From G039029935 sp039029935 (GTDB lineage Bacteria; Chloroflexota; Anaerolineae; Caldilineales; Caldilineaceae): a stretch of 13,312 bases of DNA. The notes beneath the pieces were generated by a model. That model was given only the letters and a program-made list of their open reading frames with translations, did no database searches and was not told the origin of the DNA. Numbering within the stretch: the stretch's first letter is position 1; each line of letters opens with the position of its first letter. The position numbers and the translations under genes are program-made. Positions 1 through 10,300 of the stretch are shown in pieces. The stretch covers positions 1 to 13,312 of the forward strand of contig JBCCFC010000231.1 of the NCBI GenBank assembly GCA_039029935.1, in the 5' to 3' direction.

Positions 1-1
1 A

Positions 2-400
2 CTCAGCCCCACAGTTTCAGTCCAGCGTCATAGAGGTTTAGAGAGTGGATGTGCCACATCCGGGACCACTTCGCGTACGCACCGTGGCGAACAAGCAGAG
101 GGTACGCTATTCTATGAATTTACGGAGTCCTTTGACGCAATGGACGAGGAAGACATATCCCGAATTCAATGTAAAATTTTTCAAGATGGTGAAAATCCAG
201 ATCAATGTTATGCCAAACTAACCATTCAAGTTGAAGGACGTGAAGAATTTGACTTTGATGGTGTTGAAGTGGTTCTCCAGATTGGGGACGAAACATGGAG
301 GGAGTATAGCGATCCGACCGGAGAAGTGACGTTTCACAATATAAAAAAAAAGGCATTAGCACAAGGTGAGATATCGTTGCGCGTGATCAACAGGGAATGA
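2..400 (+). CDS. 3' end of an unidentified gene with a Cna-B-like C-terminal domain (partial)
   Basis: The reading frame is open from the left edge to a TGA at 398-400, giving 132 visible codons, so the real start lies outside the window. An internal ATG at 140 is only a possible start; no convincing ribosome binding site precedes it. The first 45 or so residues are low-complexity and rich in Gly, Thr, Arg and Ser, like a linker. The last 80 or so look like one beta-sandwich. The stretch FDGVEVVLQIGD, then DPTGEVTFHNI and a final ISLRVI, has the spacing of Cna-B or carboxypeptidase-regulatory-like domains (variable strand, G-x-V-x-F turn, final strand). It converges on the TPR-CHAT gene with a 23-bp gap. 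In some Chloroflexota and cyanobacteria, CHAT genes sit beside sigma/anti-sigma-type genes whose products end in such a domain, but the part that could confirm this is missing. The family is not identified. Confidence 0.6.
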   Translation, partial: LSPTVSVQRHRGLESGCATSGTTSRTHRGEQAEGTLFYEFTESFDAMDEEDISRIQCKIFQDGENPDQCYAKLTIQVEGREEFDFDGVEVVLQIGDETWREYSDPTGEVTFHNIKKKALAQGEISLRVINRE

Positions 401-423
401 ATTATTACGCCATAGTCTCTGTA
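401..423. other. Short convergent intergenic gap
   Basis: Only 23 bp separate the stop of the left-edge gene from the TGA of the TPR-CHAT gene. Just inside the CHAT gene there is a direct repeat of GATATAGAC at 431-439 and 443-451, which encodes part of the Ser/Ile-rich C-terminus. I see no clean terminator hairpin; an imperfect CTCTGTATC/GATA...CAGAG pairing around 417-445 is the best candidate and is weak. Confidence 0.3.
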
Positions 424-2727
424 TCATTGAGATATAGACAGAGATATAGACGATGGCAAAATCCCCCGTTCCTGCACCGCATCCAAATTGGCAACTAGGA
501 CAAAGGTTGCCCAATGAATCGGATCATCAAGTGGGTGTTCTGATAGGGTTTCTAAAGTATCAAGCATCTGTTTACCAACTTCATCTAACTTACCTTGATA
601 AAAGTCATATAAATGCTGAATCACATCAGCTTTGGATAGGCTGCGTAGATAGCACTGTGCATTGTGCAACGCAGTCCCAATATTCTGATTAGCCATCACT
701 TCTTCATAAAACTTTTCTAGCAAAATTCGCGTTGCCAACTCTGAAACCTTCCATTGTGTTGCGATGACTGCGCGCGCACCTGCTTGGATGAACGCGCGCA
801 CAAATCCCATGAGCTCATTCCCCCTACGGACCTGTGCAACACCGCTTTCACAGGCACCGATGATGACAATTGCGTTTGTGAGCGTTAATTGGTCTTGCAC
901 TTCTTTGACGGTAAGTACTTCGTCGGGACCAATGTATAGCTTCGATTGCAGTGGTTGGTGTTCATTATGTTCACCGTGACAGGCGAAGTGAAGAATGCGG
1001 TATGCACTGCTGTGTTCAAAGAGAAATGGCTTTTTCTCAACCTCGCCAATGAGAGCCGTACCATTCATCGCTTGTGCCATCAACTCGGCGTGGGCTTCGG
1101 TGTAATGTAATTGCTCTAAGCCATCGTGACCGCCATTATAGCTAATTATCAGAGAAGGCTTATTTGGCTGCTTTTCTCTATCTAAAGAAGAAGTCGTTGG
1201 TGTACAAAGGAACGTGGCACTTGGGGAAAATATCAGTGGTGGATTATTGGGTAATTTTTGCTTATGTCCATGAACTACCATATGAAAGGGAATATCATTA
1301 AGAAAATCATGCAGCGAAATAAATAGTCTCTTTTTACCAGCCAGTGAAGAGGCTATCGGCGCAACCAGTTTAGAATAGATAAATTTGGACAGAAATCCTT
1401 GCTGTTGTTCTTTTGCATAATAGTCAATGCTGCTGTCCAATCTGAGTCTGTTGGGGGATATATTCACGTCAATCAACTCAAAAGCGTCATTAGTCAACAA
1501 AAAGACCATTGTTTTTTCTTCTGGGAAACGATATCGTTTGGGCTTTTGTTTTCCTCTGGCATTTCGGTCAGTGGCTTCAATCGAACCAGTTGTGAAATAG
1601 ACCAGTAGAATCTCATCATTGGATAATCGCTGCTGAATCTGTTCGACTGTCATAATGGGGAGGTTGGCAATTGTGGTTGATTCTGATTCCTGTGATGGTG
1701 GATTGAGCAAATCGAGATAGGTCCGAGCACGGGCACGTTCGGCGTAGTGAAATGCTTGAGCGGGGTCATTCATGGAAATACACGTGAGAATGGTATTGGC
1801 GTAGGTGTCAACCATTGTGGTGAAAAATTCTGCTCTCGCTTCAGGGGATGAAATTTGTTCTCTGTTATTTTCAATAAGTTCAATGGCGTGTTTGTAATGT
1901 AAAAGGGCTTGTTTATACTCTGTTTGCACTTGATAAAAATAGCTTAAATTCGCCAATGCCTCTGCTTCTTCATAGCCATCTTTTGATTTCCGTAATAAGT
2001 ATAAGGCTTTCTGAAATGATGCCAAAGCTTTATCTAAATATTCTAAGTTGGTCATGTCTTCTAAATATTGACGAACATGTACTTCACCAAGATTCCCATG
2101 GGCATACCCAGCATAGCGTTCATTATTTAGTAGCTGGTAAATTTGAAGACTTTTTTCCAAGCATTCAACAGAGCTATCCCACTGAGATGCACTCATATTC
2201 AGTTCTCCGAGGATAATCCAAATATGTCCTAATAGCATTTGAGTACGTTCTTGTGGACCATTAGGAACGAGTTTCAATGCTTTTTGACAGTATACAATAC
2301 CCTCTTGCAATTTTGTTAAGTCAAACTGACCCTGGAAAAAACCTTCATTACATGTACCTGCCATATTTTGTAGATTTTTTGACTGCCCAAAGGTATCGTT
2401 TAAAGTTTCTGTAATATCGAGGCTTTGTTTATACGCTGTAATAGCTGATTCAAAACGTCCTTGGAAATCTTTGCATCTTCCTATCGCACGGTAGAGTTTA
2501 GCTTGCATTGATAATGTCGGTGAAAGCTCAAAAAGGCATTGAAACAAATGTTCAGCTTTGTGGCTATCATCGTTAAAGGTAAATTCATAAATTCCTTGAA
2601 AGTAAGTCTTATATATATATTGTTTGCCTGTAACATTGAGTTGGCGAATAATTTTTTGACAATGCTCATGATCTAACCTATCAGCGGCATTCAAAAATTG
2701 AATTTCTAATTCTTTAAAATCGAACAT
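424..2727 (-). CDS. TPR-CHAT protein, caspase-fold cysteine peptidase-like
   Basis: A 767-residue protein with the typical TPR-CHAT layout and no signal peptide, so probably cytoplasmic. Residues about 75-330 are helical TPR-type repeats; examples are around 76-105 (A-x-Y-K-Q-S-L), 164-200 (LGELN...LEKSLQIYQLL), 207-247 (GNLGEV...FQKAL) and 255-287 (LANLSYFY...YKHAIELI). The CHAT domain covers about 370-750. Its catalytic dyad is intact: His584 in FACHG and Cys626 in GACESG, followed by GNELMGFVRAFIQAGA and TQWKV, with the usual end motif HWATFVLVAN at 738-747. CHAT proteins are caspase-like peptidases or scaffolds in stress, cell-death and defence systems, including the type III-E CRISPR partner. 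No CRISPR genes are present here, so the substrate is unknown. The gene is divergent from the dockerin gene. The ATG at 2727 is the first good start, but only a weak GCGAG lies about 14 bases upstream. The TPR half is clearly more AT-rich than the genes at the right end. Confidence 0.93.
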   Translation of the reverse strand: MFDFKELEIQFLNAADRLDHEHCQKIIRQLNVTGKQYIYKTYFQGIYEFTFNDDSHKAEHLFQCLFELSPTLSMQAKLYRAIGRCKDFQGRFESAITAYKQSLDITETLNDTFGQSKNLQNMAGTCNEGFFQGQFDLTKLQEGIVYCQKALKLVPNGPQERTQMLLGHIWIILGELNMSASQWDSSVECLEKSLQIYQLLNNERYAGYAHGNLGEVHVRQYLEDMTNLEYLDKALASFQKALYLLRKSKDGYEEAEALANLSYFYQVQTEYKQALLHYKHAIELIENNREQISSPEARAEFFTTMVDTYANTILTCISMNDPAQAFHYAERARARTYLDLLNPPSQESESTTIANLPIMTVEQIQQRLSNDEILLVYFTTGSIEATDRNARGKQKPKRYRFPEEKTMVFLLTNDAFELIDVNISPNRLRLDSSIDYYAKEQQQGFLSKFIYSKLVAPIASSLAGKKRLFISLHDFLNDIPFHMVVHGHKQKLPNNPPLIFSPSATFLCTPTTSSLDREKQPNKPSLIISYNGGHDGLEQLHYTEAHAELMAQAMNGTALIGEVEKKPFLFEHSSAYRILHFACHGEHNEHQPLQSKLYIGPDEVLTVKEVQDQLTLTNAIVIIGACESGVAQVRRGNELMGFVRAFIQAGARAVIATQWKVSELATRILLEKFYEEVMANQNIGTALHNAQCYLRSLSKADVIQHLYDFYQGKLDEVGKQMLDTLETLSEHPLDDPIHWATFVLVANLDAVQERGILPSSISLSISQ

Positions 2728-2777
2728 GAGTAATTACTATCTCGCTTTAAGTGAATGATTTAATTAGGAGAGTCAAC
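2728..2777. promoter_or_regulatory. Divergent intergenic region between the CHAT and dockerin genes
   Basis: These 50 AT-rich bases separate the start of the TPR-CHAT gene (minus) from the GTG start of the dockerin gene (plus). Promoters for both genes must lie here or overlap the coding ends. No convincing -35/-10 pair is visible, so this is called from position only. The compact layout allows coordinated control. Confidence 0.35.
2766..2772 (+). promoter_or_regulatory. Ribosome binding site AGGAGAG that fixes the start of the dockerin gene
   Basis: AGGAGAG lies five bases before the GTG at 2778. An upstream in-frame GTG at 2751 would give nine more residues but would place this Shine-Dalgarno sequence inside the coding region. 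Start 2778 is therefore preferred. Confidence 0.75.
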
Positions 2778-4283
2778 GTGCTAACTATTAAAGAAAGATC
2801 AAAAATAACACTTCGACCGAAACAACAAAAATGGTTGAGATTTGTTTTGCTTACTGCTATTTTTATTAGTGGGGCTGTGATAAATATAGGTGTATCTTAT
2901 CCGAAGTCATTACATTCCGCAAGTGATTTGAATACACACAGTGTGTATATGGCTTCCTTGGATGAAGAAACGATTGGTGTATCGCCTAATTTAATTGTTG
3001 CGGAAACTAAAGAGACACCATTTTTATATGTTATACCTTCACATGATGGCACAACTCTTTATATTCAGACAGAAAGAATGGCAGAGGTGGCAGGTGATTT
3101 AGTCCTAGAGACCTCCTTGGCAAACGGTGGTCCTCATACACCAGGTTCTTGGACAGGAACATACTCCGACACAATTCAAGCCTATGTCATTCCTATCCCA
3201 GGTTTTTCTCCTGAACTCGATATCAATGGCACAATCAACCTAACCTCGACAACGGGCATTAACACAGGCCACGAATCCATTCATCGCTCCGTCATTGATG
3301 TCTCAGAAGAGGGTCGTGTCATCAATTCTGAAAATGGCCACTTTGAGCTAGTTCTCAATGCCAGTGAAACGCTGCCCTTTGATGCATATGTGGCAACACA
3401 CACACACCAAAGTGGAGCCGTACCCGAATCATTGCCAGACGATGTTGAACTGATTGGGTATGTCTATAGTGTGATTGTGTCTGGCTCAAGCCTGACATCA
3501 GCCAAGCCTATGACATTACGCCTCTATTATACAACAGAAACATTGGCAGGACACGATTCAGAAACGTTGTCTATTATGAAGTGGGATAGTCAAAATAATG
3601 TCTGGAAAGAGATGGATAGCCAACTATGGCCGACTGAGCAATATGTATCGACGACAACAGATGCCTTTACGGGCTATGCCTTGGTCGCAAAACCTGCTGC
3701 CATTGATGTATTCTTTGATGACTTTGAGTATGGATTTAGGCATACCGACTTTCTGATGTTTGATAATTTAACAACCATCCGCGATACCATGAATAACAGT
3801 GACTTTTTGGTGACATTGGATAATCCTTCTGCCAGTGGCTACATGGCAACCAAACCCATCGCGCTCACTGAAAACGCACAAGAGTGGGGGCGCATCACCT
3901 ATGAAGGAACTGGTTCTTTTGTTGTGGATGTGTTGGACGCAGATGGGAATGCGCTCATGACAAACGTTACCAGTGGCACAAGCCTTGCTACAATTGACCA
4001 CACAACTCATCCAAGTATACGGCTAAAAGTGTCAATGACGGCCAATGATCAGCAACTCGATTGGTGGCAGATTTCTTCTCGGATTGGTGACGTATGTATC
4101 GCAGGTGATATCAACTGTGATGGCATCGTCAACCGTAGCGACTTGGACTTATTACGTGCATCCTTTGCCAAGTGTGATGGGCAAACAGGCTATAATGCTG
4201 ATGCCGATTTGAACAACGATACCTGTGTCAATGTCGGTGACTTTGGTATCTTGCGACAGAATTATGGGCAGAGCCGTCCATAA
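2778..4283 (+). CDS. Exported beta-rich protein with C-terminal type I dockerin
   Basis: About 501 residues from the GTG at 2778 (510 if the in-frame GTG at 2751 is used; numbering below is from 2778). A basic N-terminus (KERSK, RPKQQK) leads into a hydrophobic segment at about 19-39, so it is a signal peptide or anchor. The middle (about 50-430) is beta-rich and unidentified; around 240-305 it resembles bacterial surface modules of the ETLSIMKWD...W...TGYALV type. The end carries a complete type I dockerin: GDINCDGIVNRSDLDLL (Ca ligands D444, N446, D448, N452, D455) and ADLNNDTCVNVGDFGIL (D477, N479, D481, N485, D488), 33 residues apart. Cysteines in and around these loops may form disulphides. 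Dockerins bind cohesins to assemble surface complexes, but no cohesin is recognised in the window. A strong hairpin follows, and the giant propeller-metallopeptidase gene starts 93 bp downstream in the same direction. Codons are AT-rich up to about 3100 and more GC-rich afterwards. Confidence 0.85.
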   Translation: MLTIKERSKITLRPKQQKWLRFVLLTAIFISGAVINIGVSYPKSLHSASDLNTHSVYMASLDEETIGVSPNLIVAETKETPFLYVIPSHDGTTLYIQTERMAEVAGDLVLETSLANGGPHTPGSWTGTYSDTIQAYVIPIPGFSPELDINGTINLTSTTGINTGHESIHRSVIDVSEEGRVINSENGHFELVLNASETLPFDAYVATHTHQSGAVPESLPDDVELIGYVYSVIVSGSSLTSAKPMTLRLYYTTETLAGHDSETLSIMKWDSQNNVWKEMDSQLWPTEQYVSTTTDAFTGYALVAKPAAIDVFFDDFEYGFRHTDFLMFDNLTTIRDTMNNSDFLVTLDNPSASGYMATKPIALTENAQEWGRITYEGTGSFVVDVLDADGNALMTNVTSGTSLATIDHTTHPSIRLKVSMTANDQQLDWWQISSRIGDVCIAGDINCDGIVNRSDLDLLRASFAKCDGQTGYNADADLNNDTCVNVGDFGILRQNYGQSRP

Positions 4284-4284
4284 C

Positions 4285-4349
4285 AAAGAATAGTGGCGCG
4301 GGTTTCGAGACCAATCCGCGATCCCCAAACCCGCGCCACTATTCTTTTT
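4285..4349. terminator. Perfect 21-bp inverted repeat with 21-nt loop, T-run on the plus strand
   Basis: The left arm 4285-4305 and right arm 4327-4347 are exact reverse complements. They are AT-rich at the base with a GTGGCGCGGG core, and a T5 run follows at 4345-4349. It begins one base after the dockerin stop codon, so it can act as an intrinsic terminator for that gene, and the A-rich left base also gives Ts on the other strand. Both the stem and the loop are long for a simple terminator. The loop can form alternative pairings (GGTTTCGAGACC at 4301-4312; CGCGG with CCGCG), so it could also be a dispersed palindromic element or an attenuator between the two genes. Confidence 0.75.
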
Positions 4350-4376
4350 CCTATTAAATTTTAAATAAGGAATCTC

Positions 4377-7300
4377 ATGAATCAATCTCAAAGACCAAAT
4401 CAATTCCAAGTTCAAAACATGCGCCGACTTTTTCAAATGCTACTGGTGATGCTCTTACTCATATCACCCGACACATTTGTTGCCCCTGACAAAACCGTCA
4501 TGGCCGCATCTTCTCATGTCACCAGCTATGCCTCCGATCCCCGCATCACTACTGATCTTGCCAACATCATTGAACAAGACCCAAGTTGGCTTTCTGTTGC
4601 CAATTTGCCCACCAATGCGACGGACCTTGTGTGGGTAGAGCTTGATGGTGATGGCTATTTAGAATTAGCGATTTCTTCTGAAACCCAAGAGGATGTTATC
4701 TACGATAATATAGATGGAACACTGAGCAATACGGCAATATGGACAGCAACACAGAAAATTAAGACCTATCAGGTTGTTTCTGGTGACATTGACAACGATG
4801 GTGATGTTGATATCTTTTTTGGTCATGATCTTTTCATCAATCGCAATGGTGTACTCGATACTCAGTATACACAACGTCTCAAGTTAGAAGATGATGCGGT
4901 AATCGCATTAGGTGATTTGAACAACGACGACTGGATTGATGTGATTGTTGGCAATAATGATTTTGACAATCGACTCGATCAAGCCTTTCTTAACCTTGGT
5001 GGAACATTTGATGAAACCCCAATTTGGACATCCACATTCGGGCGATATACCGAGGATATCCAAGCTGGCGATATGGATAATGATGGCGATCTCGATATTG
5101 TTGCAGGTATGGACATTGGCACTGGAATTTATTGGAATGATAATGGCGTATTGAGCACTACGCCCATTATGCTGCCATCCGTAGGGTCACGTAAAGGGAT
5201 AGAGAAGCTCTCTTTGGGTGATTTGGATAATGATCAAGATTTAGATATTGGTGTTGATGGTGAAACCGATTTTTTTGTGTATACCAATCTGGGCAACCAA
5301 AATTTTGAGTCAACATGGCATGTCAACTCAAATTGGTTTATCACAGGCGTAGCTTGGGGCGATCTTGATGGCAATGGCTATCTTGATTTGGTGGGCAATG
5401 ATGCAATCTACTTTAATCATGCGGGACAATTAGAGACAACGCCTAGTTGGCGTATACAGAATGGTACGAATCGGGCAATAGCGATTGCCGATGCAGACGC
5501 AAATGGACATCTTGATTTAGGAATCATCGACGAGAATACCTATAGAGCGCATGTGTATCTCAATCAATCGCCTATCTTGCATCCAGAGCCAGTATGGACT
5601 TCTACAGAAACATCCCGTACAAATTGTATTGCAATGGGTGATGCCAATGGAGATGGTTTCTTGGATTTGGCTGCGGCCAATAACAACGGACTTATCCAAG
5701 TTTATTTAAGTGATGGGACAGCATCATTCAGCCCAACAGATTTATTCTACGACGATGGATATGAAACCAGGGGAGTGGCTTGGGGCGATGTAGATGGCGA
5801 TGGCGATCTCGATTTAGTCACAGGAAACGAGAATGCACCCAACCAACTCTATGAAAATGTCGATGGCGTTTTGCGGACACCGCCAGCACAGATATCACCC
5901 GATGCCGACCAGACAACCAGTATTGCGCTGGCTGATTATGATGGCGACCAAGACCTAGATATTGTAGTTGGCAATGAGGATGCTGAAACAAAAATTTATG
6001 CCAATCAAGGGGGCGCGTTCGACACACTTTTTGCATCAGCACCCGTCTGGGTTTCACGCGGAGATGATGATACCTTTGCATTGACATGGACTGATATTGA
6101 TGGCGATGGCGACCCTGATCTGACCGAAGGTAATAGAAAACGTGGCGTTCGCAGTTATATCAACATGGATGGCAACCTGACCCCAGAATTGTGGCAACCC
6201 GCCGATGGTGAAAGCGTTGACCTGAGTGCATGGGGTGATGTCAATGGAGATCACTTGCCCGATTTAGCAATAGCCAATCGCGGCGGCACTGTTCGTGTTT
6301 ACCTCAACCAGGGAAATGGACTGTTAAATACAAACGCAGATTGGGTCTCTGAAATGACGGATAAAGCTTACTCCATTGCGTGGGGCGATGTCGATAATGA
6401 CAATGATCTCGATTTGGCTGTTGGCAATACGGGCGAACCCAATAAACTCTACCTCAACGTTGATGGACAATTGCAATCTGCACCCAGTTGGACATCGAGT
6501 GATATGAATAGAACGCTTGGCCTTGCTTGGGGTGATATGGATGGCGATGGTGATTTGGATTTGGCAGCAGCGAATGAAGACAATTTTCAAAGTGGAGACG
6601 GATTGGACAGAGTCTATCGTAATGACAATGGAGAACTCTCGCAAACGGCTGTCTGGACATCGCCGGGGGAATGGCATAGCACCAGTGTAGCATGGGCTGA
6701 TGTTGACCAAGATGGCGATGATGATTTGCTCATTGGTTTGGATGATAGCCGTGATCCCAACGCTCTTTTTTTGAGCGATGGCACAATGGTACAATCTACA
6801 CCTAGTTGGACATCTATTGACAACTCATCAACGATTGACATTGCATGGGGAAATCTGAATGGAGATGCTTACCCCGATTTAGCCGTTGCGCATCGAAGTG
6901 GGGCCAATTTTGTCTATATAAATCAAAATGGTACATTACCCGTCTCGCCTACATGGCAAACAAGCAAGGAAATCGAAGACTCCAGAGTTGCGTGGGGTGA
7001 CTATGACCAAGATGGGGATGACGATTTATTGGTCGGCAACGATCAGCATATCGCCAATCGAGTCTATCTAAATCAAGATGGCACACTTGTGCTTGCCCCT
7101 TGGTCCTTTGGTAGCGTCGAAAAACATGAAGACACTGCTTGGGTTGATATAGACAATGATGACGATTTAGACATTGTTGCCACCAATACAGAGAATGTCA
7201 TTGTCTATCACAATCAACTCAATCATAAAACGACCGACCAACCCTTAACTCATGGGAATCTTTTTACCGGAATTGAGTGGTTTATCGAATTACCAGATAG

Positions 7301-10300
7301 CATCAATGCGTTGGCTTGGGGTGATGTCGATCAGGATCACGATTTGGATTTGGCGATTGCAGGCAACAGCAACGTCATGGTCTACTTGAATGACAACGGC
7401 TTTCTGCAAACCACTGCTTACTGGACATCGGGTGAGACCAATGCACCCGTGAGTCTGGATTGGGCAGATATGGACCAAGATGGGTATATGGACTTAGCCG
7501 TTGGTAATGACCAACTTTCTGACCGAGTCTATCTCAACATTGGTGGACAACTAGAGCAAATTGCGAGTTGGGCATCAGATGCGGCTGGCCGCACAAACCG
7601 CACCACCAGCATCGATTGGACGGATGTCAACGGCGACCAGTGGCCGGATTTGGCGGTTGGCAGCGAAGATGAAGATGAACCCGTTCATATTTACATGAAC
7701 CACGAAGGCATGCTGGAAACAATCTACAGCTGGTCTTCAACCGAATTAGAAAATGAAACCTATGCCATTGCATGGGGCGATATGGATGGTGATGGCGACC
7801 CAGATTTAGCCATTGGTAACAATAGTGATCCCAACGACTCAGATGCAAGCCCCAATCGCATCTACCTCAATCAGCAGGGGGCTTTGCATAACGGAGCTAG
7901 TTGGGAATCAATAGATAACTATGATGCCCACTGTTTGGCGTGGGGTGATGTCGATGGTGATGATGATCTTGATTTGGCGATTGCATTTGACAAAGGACCA
8001 ACCAAAGTTTTCTACAATGTGGGTGGCGCAATTCAGCGAGACAATGCATGGATATCCAATGAGCATGATGAAAGTCATGGAATCGCTTGGGGCGATATGG
8101 ATGGCGATGGGGATTTGGATTTAGCCGTTGCCAATGAAAATACCGCAACCAGAGTATACAAAAACGTGAATGGGACATTACAAAAATCTGCGTATTGGTC
8201 AACCGCGGAGGAGCGTGATGATCTCAGCGTCGCATGGGGTGACATTAACGGTGATGGTGGGTTGGATTTGGTGGTTGGCACAGATAGTCAAGGTGTGCGC
8301 GTATTTTTCAATATTGGAAATACGCTTGAAATAACACCAGGTTGGGTCTCTGAGGAAGATGACGAAGTAAATAGCATAGCCGTAGGAGATCTGAATGGTG
8401 ACGGTTGGCTTGACGTGGTCGCAGGAACGACAAACTCACCCAATCTTGTCTATTTTAACCAAACCGGAACACTTGACAACAAAGCGGGGTGGGCATCTCA
8501 TGAATTTGATAACACAAAAACAGTGATCCTGAAAGACATGGATGGCGATGGTGACCTCGACTTGGTGACAGGCAATGTGACCACACCAAACAAAATCCAT
8601 TTTAATGTCAACAATGCACTTGAAACACGCGCATCATGGACCGCAACAACCGCCGAATCGACACAACATATTGCTGTCGGTGATGTGGATAATGATGGGG
8701 ACTATGATCTAGCAACGGGCAACTACAACCAATCGAATCGTATCTACCTCAACCCACTCCGTCACAACACCACTCAAAAGGATGCACCTGTCTATGTCCA
8801 TGTCTCAAGCCCCGCCACAACCCATGCCGCTGACTTTTTCTCGACACCCCAAATTATTTCCAGCGAGACAATCCCCATCTCCTATACACTATACGCCCCT
8901 ATACAGACAACCGCTAGTCGCATCCTTGCCCAATATTCGTTGGATGGTGGTGGTACATGGCACACGGCAACACAAGCTGAAGGGGGTCAGCCATTAGAAA
9001 ATCTGGCAGCATCACCCACAGGCACAGACCATGTGTTTGTCTGGCATGTCAAAGCGGATAGGGTTATCCAACATGATTCCGTGATTTTCCGCATCCGTGT
9101 CATTGGAAACGATACGCACAGTCCCATTCTCTGGTCTGCACAAGACGGCAAAACACGCCCCTTCCGTATAGAGGATTCTTGGTATATCAAAGTGGTTGAT
9201 GAAGAGAATGCAGTTGTGGAAGACGCACAGGTATATGCCAATGGTGAACTTGTTGGAACTGCGAATCGTGCAGGGTTGATTGGTGTGGATAACCCCGTCC
9301 CTGTGGGTACACCGTTAATCGCTTTTGCCACAGTACATGAAGAAAAAAGTCTGCGCCCCCATCATGATGATTGGGCATACCGTGTTCTGCTCGTAAACCA
9401 TACATGGGGTGGTGAAGAGTTTGTCGTCAATGAAGTAGCACAACCAGTAGGACGCCAGACACTGCAACTGCGCAAAGAGGGACCATTGATTCTCTTTAAC
9501 GTGGTTATTGCGATTGAGTGGAATGCGACCGACGATTATTTGGCCGAGATTGAACAAGCCATGCGTCATGGGTCTAATTATCTCTATGATAGCTCTAATG
9601 GGCAGATGGCCTTTGGGCAGGTGACGATTCACAACAACGCCAAAAGAGACTTTGGAGAATTGTGGAACAGTGCCGATATTCGAATCGCTACATCGAACAT
9701 TGTCCGTCCCTATGCCTATATTGGAGGCATTTTATCCAGTGATCCCAACCATATTATCCATCTAGGACGTCAATGGGATGGTCAAAGCGGTAGCCAAGGA
9801 GCATGGGACGCACCCTATGGCTATCGTACAATTGTTCATGAGTTCATGCACTACGCTGTTCACGTCTACGATGAGTACATTGCACTTGAATACGATAGCG
9901 TTGGTAACATTATAGGGCAGATACCGACTTATTGTGTTGGTGCTCAAAATCGCAATCCCCACAAAGACCATAGCAACGCCAGCATCATGGACTTTCACTA
10001 TTCAAGTAGCGAGCTAAGTGCGCAGGGGGTTCACGGGTCTTGGTCCGCAATCTGCCAAGAAACCGAACAGTTCCAACGGCTTGAAGGGTCGGCTTGGGAC
10101 ACACTGAATCAAGAATATAGTGACACACAAAATCCAGCGCGCTGGGATATCATCACACCGATGGAGCTTGGACATGTCGCTGAAGGACCACAAGCATTTC
10201 CAACAGGCTATCCAGACTGGCCGTTTATCAACATCATGAAAGATACAGCCAACTCACCATCACTTAAGCAGTTAACGATCCGCAAAGCGGATGATAGTCC

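Noticed and set aside
424..2727. TPR-CHAT subunit of a type III-E CRISPR system
   Set aside because: No Cas7-11 gene or CRISPR array is present; TPR-CHAT proteins are widespread outside that system.
6324..6794. A 156-codon minus-strand frame within the giant gene
   Set aside because: It is the reverse of repeated Asp/Gly-rich calcium loops, which leaves open antisense frames; its repetitive Ile/Thr-rich product has no family features.
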